Below are positions 1 to 5,525 of a DNA stretch of 7,061 nucleotides, one piece after another. The stretch's first letter is position 1. Each line of letters begins with the position of its first letter. This DNA is from Methanosarcinales archaeon (GTDB lineage: Archaea > Halobacteriota > Methanosarcinia > Methanosarcinales > Methanogasteraceae): the NCBI GenBank assembly GCA_030672605.1, contig DAOVGE010000131.1:1-7061 (forward strand), read 5' to 3'. A program made the position numbers and the translations under genes. The notes under the pieces are model-generated. The model saw only the letters and a list, made by a program, of their open reading frames with translations, was not told the origin of the DNA and did no database searches.

Positions 1-235
1 AGACTAACGGTGGTGTGAATGCTGCCTTCCGTCACACAGACAACGTCGGCTTCCAGAATCATCAGAATTTCGGGGCTTATAACCTTCACCTTTCGATTGT
101 GGCCTGGTATCCCATCCCCCCAGCTTCACAACAGCCCGTTACCGGGCTGGATGCGGGGTTCAGTTCTGAGGTGGTGGCTAGCCTTTCCTCAGGCTGGATT
201 TTCACCAGCTGGCGAGTATGAATTTATCTCGGCAC
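1..235 (-). mobile_element. Group II intron, 5' part (domain I); rest lies left of the window
   Basis: Read on the minus strand from 235 down, the segment starts GTGCCGAG, close to the group II 5' consensus GUGYG (fifth base differs). It continues with GGTGAAAATCC, a perfect 7-bp hairpin capped by a GUAA (GNRA) loop (132-149), and strings such as AAGGTGAAGGTTATAAGCC and GGAAGCCGACG that I recall from domain I of archaeal introns. The decisive internal sign is base pairing. The loop at 35-41 (GTCTGTG on the minus strand, candidate EBS1) pairs over all 7 nt, with one G-U, to CACAGGC just 5' of the predicted splice site (236-242, IBS1). A weaker IBS2/EBS2 pairing (CAGAG with TTCTG) is possible. 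Domains II-VI and any reverse transcriptase/maturase would lie beyond position 1 and are not seen. Known introns of this kind are self-splicing ribozymes that retrohome into DNA. No protein is called here on either strand. Confidence 0.7.
132..149 (-). other. Perfect 7-bp stem with GUAA tetraloop inside the intron
   Basis: On the minus strand CAGCCCG is followed by GTAA and CGGGCTG. A GNRA loop on a fully paired stem is the usual form of a tertiary-contact hairpin in group II domain I. It supports the reading of this stretch as structured RNA rather than coding DNA. Confidence 0.65.
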
Positions 236-256
236 GCCTGTGCCCTCTGTGGTTAA
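236..256 (-). repeat. Intron 5' exon: CACAGAG-type dispersed repeat carrying IBS1
   Basis: On the minus strand the exon reads TTAACCACAGAGGG followed by CACAGGC and then the intron. Two CACAG units lie 9 nt apart. Strings of this kind are, from general memory, common intergenic repeats in many archaea and bacteria. The last 7 nt are the predicted IBS1. No gene is visible in this exon, so the intron appears to sit in intergenic repeat DNA rather than in a coding sequence. Confidence 0.4.
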
Positions 257-257
257 T

Positions 258-267
258 TATCTATAAA
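258..267 (-). promoter_or_regulatory. Possible TATA box upstream of the intron
   Basis: On the minus strand TTTATAGATA sits about 25 nt before the predicted intron 5' end, so an archaeal transcript from it would start near 235-240. The surrounding 60 bases are AT-rich and such matches arise easily by chance, so this is only a candidate. Confidence 0.22.
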
Positions 268-309
268 GAATAATAAATGATTTCATCAACATGATTCCTC
301 CCGGTTGGG

Positions 310-847
310 TCACCTTGGTTTCAGACTACCCACACGGAATAGCGAAGAGCCATTACCTTGATGGGTTTTAAGCATTCTGAGCATGCCCGACTCGAAATTG
401 CCGCAGCGTCCCGGAATCCTGCTCGTTTCGATCAGCGTTAAGATCTGCAGGCAGTGTATCCATTGTGCTGTGGCTATTTGATGGAAGGCGTGGCTCGCAC
501 CATGAGAGTGGTCTCGATTAGTCCGTATATGGGCTTCGGCGAGACCGGATCGGTGGCGGATGCTGTTATTGCATAGACACGGGGTTGTCGTGCGGAATTT
601 ATCGATGCCACTGCCTGCAGGGCAAGGCATTATCGGACAGACGCTGAAAATCGTATTTCAGTTCCTGAAATCCCTTTTCCACCAGATCTCTGCTCGTATA
701 CACCTTTATCATCTCAGCAGGCGTCATATTGCAGTGTGGGAATAACGCGAAGGAACCAAACTTCTCACGCCTGCCATCCAGATCCTCTTTGTCCACAACG
801 AGTTCAATTGTCCCATTTACCTCATTTTTAACGCGGTATGTAGCATC
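310..847 (-). pseudogene. Remnant of an IS4/IS1634-like DDE transposase
   Basis: Reading from 847 down, the frame encodes a transposase-like C-terminal part: a DLDGRREKFGSFAL segment, then MTPAEMIKVYTSRDLVEKGF. The residues Y, R, E and K at about 700-656 have exactly the Y-x2-R-x3-E-x6-K spacing that marks the third catalytic region of IS4-superfamily DDE transposases; the E is the last catalytic acid. The frame then hits a stop at about 600. A second frame open from 630 to 310 looks like its continuation (CLCNNSIRHRSGL, then a basic C-terminus), so there is a frameshift near 610-640. The N-terminal two thirds, with the first two catalytic Asp, are missing, and the frame above 847 no longer looks like transposase. 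I saw no terminal inverted repeats. The family call is good for 656-847 and weaker below. It is not expected to be functional. Confidence 0.6.
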
Positions 848-937
848 ACCAGCATCTGACCCCGCACAATTCATCCCGGGCGTGGCACAGCTGGAACTCA
901 AGAGATAAGAGAGATGACGCGAAAATATCAAGAGTAG

Positions 938-1099
938 ATGCTAGAAGCTGCAACAAATTCACCAAATTCTTCGGCATTGTCCGATCCATCACGTATCCCG
1001 GCAAACGCTGCTGATACAGTAGTTGATGACCCAATCGAGATGAACGAACCGGAGCCGGGCTGCGATTGCCCGCAATCAGCGTTTGGGGCTGCGGTATGA
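938..1099 (+). CDS. Small ORF of unknown function overlapping thiL by ATGA
   Basis: ATG at 938 follows a stop (935-937) directly and opens 53 codons rich in Ala, Ser, Pro and Asp, ending in CDCPQSAFGAAV. Its TGA overlaps the thiL start in an ATGA arrangement, the usual geometry of translational coupling. Against it: there is no good ribosome binding site, no recognised family and low complexity. It could be the tail of an older gene broken by the transposon debris to its left, or chance. I do not recognise it. Confidence 0.3.
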   Translation: MLEAATNSPNSSALSDPSRIPANAADTVVDDPIEMNEPEPGCDCPQSAFGAAV

Positions 1100-2034
1100 C
1101 GATCTACGAACTCGGCGAAACCGCAATCGTTTCGCAGATCATTCAGCGCCTGAACATCGAATTTGAGGACTGCGCTGTACTTAATCTCACGGATTCTGAA
1201 TATCTGGTCGCAACAACAGACATGTTCCACCAGACCACTGACTTCCCTGAGGGGATCACCCCGTGGCAGATCGGGTGGATGTGCGCTGCAGGCACGCTCA
1301 GCGACATCGCGGCGATGGGTGCGCATCCGTGCGGGCTGCTTGTATCAATGGGCATGCCTGATATCGAACCGGAATTTCTGGATTCGATGATCGACGGAAT
1401 TTCCGCATGCGCACGCAGAAGTAAAACAACGATAATCGGCGGGGACACTGATTCACACCAAGAATTAACGATCACCGGAACAGCGATCGGACGCGTGCCA
1501 AAAGACTTGATCCTCCTGAGAAAGGGCGCACGCGTCGGTGATCTCGTCTGCACCACCGGGTGCCCGGGAACTGCGGGCGCTGGCATGGCTGAACTGAGAT
1601 TGCAGCAGGGCGCCGGGGATTCGCTTGCGATCAAGAAGTTTCTTGAGCCGATCCCGCGCATACAGGAGGGGATATCGCTTGCAGAGTCAAAAGCGGTAAC
1701 CTCAATGATGGACAACAGCGATGGGCTTGCATTATCGCTCTACCAACTGGCAGAGATCAATGGATGCGGATTTGTGATACGGGCTGACTCGCTCCTTGTG
1801 CCTGCCATATCCGATCCGAACGTGGATTTGGGTCTTGCGCGAGATCTGATGATGTATGCCGGCGGGGACTTTGAGTTGCTCTTTACAGTTGCGCCGGAGC
1901 GGCTCACGGATGCGGAGGATGCATGCGAACTGACCGTAATCGGAACGGTGACAGCGGAAGGGACCGGGGTGTTTCTTGAGGGTGATACGACAACAGAGAT
2001 CAAACGAAGAGGTTATCGGTCACTGCGGTGTTGA
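1096..2034 (+). CDS. thiL: Thiamine-monophosphate kinase
   Basis: ThiL phosphorylates thiamine monophosphate with ATP to thiamine diphosphate, the last step of cofactor synthesis, in the cytoplasm. The 312 residues match the family length. Visible motifs: FEDCAVL (23-29, in place of the common GDDCA; the first metal-binding Asp is Glu), TTDMFHQTTDFPEG (40-53), LSDIAAMGAHP (68-78), IIGGDT (113-118), the AIRS C-terminal-domain start GDLVCTTGCPG (148-158), MMDNSDGLA (204-212) and GGDFELLFT (256-264). The N-terminal AIRS-like domain covers about 1-130 and the C-terminal one about 145-305. I chose ATG 1096 because the protein then starts MTIYELGE, as archaeal ThiL does; an in-frame ATG at 1066 would add ten unrelated residues. 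No strong Shine-Dalgarno is visible. No other thiamine gene lies in the window, and whether the small ORF in front is coupled to it is unknown. The gene looks intact. Confidence 0.93.
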   Translation: MTIYELGETAIVSQIIQRLNIEFEDCAVLNLTDSEYLVATTDMFHQTTDFPEGITPWQIGWMCAAGTLSDIAAMGAHPCGLLVSMGMPDIEPEFLDSMIDGISACARRSKTTIIGGDTDSHQELTITGTAIGRVPKDLILLRKGARVGDLVCTTGCPGTAGAGMAELRLQQGAGDSLAIKKFLEPIPRIQEGISLAESKAVTSMMDNSDGLALSLYQLAEINGCGFVIRADSLLVPAISDPNVDLGLARDLMMYAGGDFELLFTVAPERLTDAEDACELTVIGTVTAEGTGVFLEGDTTTEIKRRGYRSLRC

Positions 2035-2121
2035 GATTGTGTTTCAGCGGATTTTCAGCATCGCGACATCTGTTCAAGAGGGGAGATCCACAATTCCTGA
2101 GCTGAAAAGTGGGTGGCAGAC

Positions 2122-2211
2122 ATGTTTCATGAAGAATGTGAGAAAGTTCACGAGGAGCTCGTGAAATCCGGCACAGTGAATGCCAGGCTGGTGGAACGGA
2201 TAGTTTTGTAA
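2122..2211 (+). CDS. Tiny ORF, 29 residues, function unknown
   Basis: ATG 2122 is preceded by GGGTGG (2111-2116), a fair archaeal ribosome binding site with 5-nt spacing. It opens MFHEECEKVHEELVKSG and ends NARLVERIVL, then TAA. The composition is that of a charged amphipathic helix. It lies 87 bases after thiL on the same strand. It may be a real microprotein, the leftover C-terminus of a lost gene, or chance. No family is recognised. Confidence 0.2.
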   Translation: MFHEECEKVHEELVKSGTVNARLVERIVL

Positions 2212-2253
2212 TATAAGCGGTCCTACAGATGAGTAGCTACAAAAGTCTCTGAT

Positions 2254-2296
2254 TGGAACCTCATCTCCACAAAGTTTATATAGAATGGAACCTCAT
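2254..2296 (+). promoter_or_regulatory. Two 11-bp direct repeats flanking the TATA box (candidate operator)
   Basis: TGGAACCTCAT occurs exactly at 2254-2264 and 2286-2296, start to start 32 bp, close to three helical turns, so both copies face the same side of the DNA. One copy lies 6 bp upstream of the BRE/TATA and the other 2 bp downstream. This placement would suit a regulator that controls TBP/TFB access at the protease promoter. No regulator is identified. Confidence 0.4.
2271..2283 (+). promoter_or_regulatory. Archaeal BRE/TATA promoter of the protease gene
   Basis: AAAG followed by TTTATATAG fits an archaeal BRE plus TATA box. The usual 25-nt offset predicts a transcript start near 2303-2308, giving a 5' leader of about 120 nt before the chosen protease start at 2430. 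The leader contains a 5-bp hairpin (TGTGC/GCACA, 2326-2340). Confidence 0.6.
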
Positions 2297-2429
2297 AATG
2301 ATAATAGTGATAAGGTAAGCAACTATGTGCGTGGGGCACACAAAATCCCTTATCATCATAACAGTAACAGGTGGCAACATCGGTTGCACAAACCGGAGAT
2401 TGCACATCTGGGGACTGGGGGACTACATC

Positions 2430-4391
2430 ATGAACAACCACAAAACACTACATACGCTCGCAATAGCGATCGCGGCATCGCTTATGATCTGCGGGGCTGC
2501 AGTAGCTTCAGACGATACACGCGTATCGATGACTGAGAACGAGACTATTGATGCTATACAGACGGCAATAGAAGAATCCGGTGCCAACTGGACTGCGGGC
2601 ATGACATCCGTATCCGATCTTTCGACAGATGAGATGCAGGGACTCTGCGGCACAATGGTCAGTTTGATTCCTAATGGTACAGAGATAGCATGCCCGCCTG
2701 TGGGGGACTCTCCGGCAGCTGGCGCACTCGACTGGCGTAACAAGGACGGCAAAGACTGGGTAACACCGGTCAGAAGCCAGGGCTCATGCGGAAGTTGCTG
2801 GGCATTCAGCGCACTCGGCGTAATTGAGGCTGTGATCAACATCGAATCCGGAGATTCGGCAAAGGACATTGACTTATCAGAACAGCACTTCGTATCCTCA
2901 TGCTGCGATGCAGGAAACTGCGGCGGCGGGTGGCCTGACGAGGGACTCAAGTATGCTAGAGACGAGGGCGCGCCCATCGAGAGTTGTTTCCCGTATGCCG
3001 GAAGAAGCAGCTCATGCACACCATGCGCGGACTGGAAGGATAATGCATGGAAGATTGAGAATATCATGTATGTCGATTCCACGACTGACGCATTCAAGTG
3101 GGCTCTTGAAGAGTATGGTCCGCTCTCTGTTGTTCTCTCTGTACCAGACGACTGGTTCTACTACGCGGGAGGCGTGTATGAGCCGGTGTGGGAATCCGAG
3201 GACGGCGTTGGCTGGGCAAACCATGCTGTTGTTCTGGTCGGATACAACGACGACGGCGGTTACTGGATCGTCAAGAACAGCTGGGGTGCAGGCTGGGGCG
3301 AGAACGGTTACGCAAAGGTTTCTTATGGCAATCTCGAGCAGTATAACTACGCATACGCAATCTCCGGAATAATATCGCCTGATCAGGATGTTGAGGCGCC
3401 GGATATCGAGGTCACTCCCGCTGCACTGGATATCGGAAAGGTGGAGATTGACAAAGCTCGTTCAACGAATCTGGCAATCAAGAACGCGGGGACTGCCGAT
3501 TTGACATACACCATAAATGATAATAGGTACTGGCTCACAACATCGCCTACGAGCGGCACGGTTACGCCGGGTAACCAGGTATACATCACTGTGACATTCG
3601 ATGCCACTGGCATGCGAATTGGTAATTATGACGCAACGATCACCGTAACAAGCAACGACCCGGGGTGCAGGACCACAACAGTTCCCGCATGCATGACTGT
3701 TGACATGGGCGCGAGCCCTCCTCTGGTTGTAACCGTTGAAGCGGATACTGTGAGGGGTGTTGCACCACTTGAGGTTGCATTTACAGGTCTTGGAGAGTGT
3801 GGCAATGGAACGCTTGCCTACGAGTGGGACTTTGGCGATGACGCGGATTCAGAGTCGCAGAACCCGATCCATATCTATGATGAGTATGGCACGTACACGG
3901 CAACGCTAACGGTTACCGATGAAAACGGGGCGGCTGGGTCTGATAGCGTGATAATCAGAGTGGTCGATCCCTGCGAGGGAACCTGGATCAACCCGGTTGC
4001 AGCCACTGCGCAGACAGCGTACGGCACCAGAGACAAATTCAATCCGGCTAACGCAATCGACGACGATCTCGAGACCCGCTGGTTCTCGAAGATAATCAAC
4101 GATGATTCTCCGTCTCGGATACAGTTCGATCTCGGGGATGTGAAACCTGTGAGCAGGGTCAGGACAGTGATCTATTACCGGGATGCGCCCATGACCGTTG
4201 AGATTCAGGTCTCAACCGATGATGTGAGCTGGACGACTGTTACATCCGATTTCACGATAACGGAAGGTGATACATTCGTTGAGATTGTGTTCGCGGAAAC
4301 AGACGCCAGGTACGTGCGGCTCCATGAGACCGAACTCAACCGGATCTATGGGCAGTGCACCGAGTTCGATGTCTATGCAGGGTCTGGGTGA
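2430..4391 (+). CDS. Secreted papain-family (C1A) cysteine protease with PKD and discoidin domains
   Basis: 653 residues. Residues 1-27 are a Sec signal peptide (MNNHKTLHTLAIAIAASLM, then AAVAS). About 28-97 is a propeptide-like part with NWTAGMTSVSDLS. About 98-315 is the catalytic domain: Gln117 and nucleophile Cys123 in QGSCGSCWAFSA, His265 in NHAVVLVGY, Asn283 in KNSWGAGWGENGY, with spacing close to papain (C25, H159, N175). About 322-426 is an Ig-like beta-sandwich of the BACON/ASH type (WLTTSPTSGTVTPG), 430-514 a PKD domain (YEWDFGDD), and 520-653 a discoidin/F5-8C (CBM32-like) domain ending RYVRLHETE. All catalytic residues are present, so it should be active outside the cell, on proteins bound through its C-terminal modules. 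There is no membrane anchor or sorting tail. The start at 2430 is set by the signal peptide and GGGGGA 7 nt before it; the longer frame from 2325 adds 35 residues that bury the signal. Its own promoter and terminator suggest a single-gene unit. Confidence 0.93.
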   Translation: MNNHKTLHTLAIAIAASLMICGAAVASDDTRVSMTENETIDAIQTAIEESGANWTAGMTSVSDLSTDEMQGLCGTMVSLIPNGTEIACPPVGDSPAAGALDWRNKDGKDWVTPVRSQGSCGSCWAFSALGVIEAVINIESGDSAKDIDLSEQHFVSSCCDAGNCGGGWPDEGLKYARDEGAPIESCFPYAGRSSSCTPCADWKDNAWKIENIMYVDSTTDAFKWALEEYGPLSVVLSVPDDWFYYAGGVYEPVWESEDGVGWANHAVVLVGYNDDGGYWIVKNSWGAGWGENGYAKVSYGNLEQYNYAYAISGIISPDQDVEAPDIEVTPAALDIGKVEIDKARSTNLAIKNAGTADLTYTINDNRYWLTTSPTSGTVTPGNQVYITVTFDATGMRIGNYDATITVTSNDPGCRTTTVPACMTVDMGASPPLVVTVEADTVRGVAPLEVAFTGLGECGNGTLAYEWDFGDDADSESQNPIHIYDEYGTYTATLTVTDENGAAGSDSVIIRVVDPCEGTWINPVAATAQTAYGTRDKFNPANAIDDDLETRWFSKIINDDSPSRIQFDLGDVKPVSRVRTVIYYRDAPMTVEIQVSTDDVSWTTVTSDFTITEGDTFVEIVFAETDARYVRLHETELNRIYGQCTEFDVYAGSG

Positions 4392-4444
4392 GTGCATGGG
4401 CTGATTAACTGCATGACTTGTTGCGCAGTGATTGCTTGCGGGGG

Positions 4445-4496
4445 CGCGTGGTGGCGGGAGACTGTGCCGCCATCGCGTGCTACCGATCGTTTTTTT
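4445..4496 (+). terminator. Hairpin plus T7 terminator after the protease gene
   Basis: CGCG (4445-4448) and TGGCGG (4452-4457) pair with CCGCCA (4467-4472) and CGCG (4474-4477) around a 9-nt loop, with a G-U pair and a small bulge between the two stem parts. Seven T follow at 4490-4496. The T-tract alone would fit archaeal termination. It lies 54-105 bases after the protease stop. Confidence 0.5.
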
Positions 4497-4684
4497 CTGG
4501 TGTTTGGAGGCGCAGGGTGTGGGCATGCTGGTTTTTGATGTCTGCAATGGTCGATCTGACCGTGAACGTACATCGACTGATGCTCGTACAACATGATTAC
4601 CAACCGGGGGATTTTTATATCCACTTCAAAAAGCTTGGTAAAACCCAATCTTCAGTCTTTCTGAAAACATACGAAAAAACATCA

Positions 4685-4738
4685 ATCTGTGTTTATCCGT
4701 GTTAATCTGTGGCTAAACGTCATATCAGCCACAGATTA
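4685..4738. repeat. ATCTGTG/ATCCGTG repeat with 12-bp perfect inverted repeat
   Basis: ATCTGTG, ATCCGTG and ATCTGTG start at 4685, 4695 and 4705, exactly 10 nt apart. The last unit also forms one arm (4703-4714) of a perfect 12-bp inverted repeat with 4727-4738 (AGCCACAGATTA), loop 12 nt. From general memory, strings like TTAATCTGTGGCTAAA are widespread intergenic repeats in prokaryotes. It could fold in RNA from either strand, or be a remnant of a small mobile element. Confidence 0.6.
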
Positions 4739-4956
4739 CCAGAGCTCACCCAACTTTGGTTTCGAGGGGTTTGTCATGTATTCAGTCTATTTATGGCAGT
4801 TTTTATCACGAATTTCACGAATGGACGAATGACACGAATCTATTCCGTTTGAACATTCGTGAAATTCGTTTATTCGTGCCATTCGTGATCTCTAAGCGCT
4901 TAACGCCACACCAGCACAATTCATCTACGAGACGCTTGCAACGTGAATTACCAGAG
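4735..4956. repeat. 10-bp direct repeat bounding a 202-bp segment at the ATPase break
   Basis: ATTACCAGAG occurs at 4735-4744 and 4947-4956. The 202 bp between them carry the CACGAAT inverted repeat. The right copy overlaps the last codons and stop of the truncated ATPase. It may be a target-site duplication or a recombination scar. A 10-bp match over this much non-coding DNA can also happen by chance. Confidence 0.35.
4805..4889. repeat. 35-bp imperfect inverted repeat built of phased CACGAAT units
   Basis: The left arm (4805-4839) has ACGAAT at 4808, 4817, 4825 and 4834. The right arm (4855-4889) has ATTCGT at 4855, 4864, 4872 and 4881. Spacing is 9, 8, 9 in both, so the arms mirror each other and pair at 29 of 35 positions around a 15-nt loop. 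It is not a CRISPR: units are 6-7 nt and there are no spacers. Strings such as ATTCGTGAAATTCGTG are, from memory, common interspersed repeats of unknown role. Confidence 0.75.
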
Positions 4957-5463
4957 AGCCAGAATCTTTGGCTTGTTGATGAGTGCCCGCGCAATTGCTA
5001 CCCGCTGCTGCTCGCCGCCTGACATCTCCAGGGGGCGGTGATCTGCCCTATCAGCAAGCCTGACCTTCGCAAGCGAATCCATCCCCTTTGTGACGCACTC
5101 ATCCTGCGACAACCCGAGAGCCATTGCCGGCAGGTACACGTTCTCAAGCGCTGTCAGTTCAGGCAGGATCGCGTACTCCTGAAAGACGTAACCGAACTTC
5201 TCGAGCCTCAATCTCGTCCTCTCTGCTTCCGTTAGCCCTGAGATCTCTGCCCTATCGATTGTAATCTCGCCTTCTGTCGGCGTGTCGAGAAGCCCTAACT
5301 GATGCAGGAGCGTCGATTTCCCGCTACCACTCTTTCCCATGATCGCTGCAAACTCGCCCCTCTTGATTTCAAGCGTCACGCTCTTCAGCGCTGGAACCTG
5401 CATCGTTCCCATGGTGTATGTTCGTGAGAGGTTTCTTGTCGCAATTATCGTGTCTTGTTCCAT
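4948..5463 (-). pseudogene. ABC transporter ATPase (MacB/LolD type), C-terminally truncated
   Basis: Residues 1-169 match ATPases that power MacB/FtsX-type transporters: a family-typical N-terminus with NLSRTYTMGTMQVPALKSV, Walker A GKSGSGKST (43-51), Q-loop Gln95 in YVFQEYAIL, and the signature MSGGEQQRVAIARAL (147-161). After PKILAL the frame reads Trp and stops at 171 residues, where relatives run on to about 225-235. Walker B Asp and Glu, the D-loop and the H-loop His are therefore missing, and it could not hydrolyse ATP. The break falls at repeat-rich DNA (about 4956). It is the last gene of the minus-strand unit, 62 bases after the surface-protein gene. GGGGGG lies 8 nt before the start ATG. 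The lost C-terminal part is not elsewhere in the window. An assembly join at this point is an alternative to true gene loss. Confidence 0.85.
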
Positions 5464-5525
5464 CGTTTAGTCCCCCCGGATCACATCAAGGATCGTTTCA
5501 CGCACATAGCACAAATCCGGTTCAT

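Larger units (their letters stand above)
4497..4946. other. Gene-free interval with dispersed repeats
   Basis: No convincing protein is seen on either strand: the open frames here have no recognisable domain, and those after 4750 are read through repeats. 4497-4680 holds nothing I can name apart from an isolated TATA-like string at 4611-4620. 4685-4738 and 4805-4889 hold two structured repeats listed separately. The interval separates convergent units (protease on plus, ATPase remnant on minus). Confidence 0.6.

Noticed and set aside
15..273. Two overlapping plus-strand open frames of 68 and 84 codons
   Set aside because: They are antisense to the group II intron domain I, have no recognisable protein features, and the RNA reading explains the sequence better.
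481..576. Plus-strand short frame reading MEGVARTMRVVSISPYMGFG and onward
   Set aside because: Protein-like at first sight, but only 31 codons, with no ribosome binding site, and opposite the transposase remnant.
310..630. Minus-strand frame of 106 codons as an independent gene
   Set aside because: Better explained as the frameshifted continuation of the transposase remnant.
928..1715. Long minus-strand frames opposite thiL
   Set aside because: Shadows of thiL codon usage; low complexity and no domain.
2325..2429. Earlier in-frame ATG for the protease
   Set aside because: It would place 35 non-signal residues before a clear Sec signal peptide. GGGGGA precedes the ATG at 2430.
4611..4620. 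TATA-like string on the plus strand
   Set aside because: No gene or clear RNA follows; only repeats lie downstream.
4418..4705. Plus-strand frame of 95 codons after the protease
   Set aside because: Runs through the terminator and into repeat DNA; composition is not protein-like.
4805..4889. CRISPR array
   Set aside because: Units are 6-7 nt at 8-9 nt spacing and arranged as inverted arms; there is no spacer pattern.
4756..5022. Plus-strand frame of 88 codons
   Set aside because: Translation of the CACGAAT repeat and the antisense of the ATPase.
5476..5520. CCGGAT/ATCCGG inverted pair between surface protein and ATPase genes
   Set aside because: Only 6 bp with a 33-nt loop; expected by chance.
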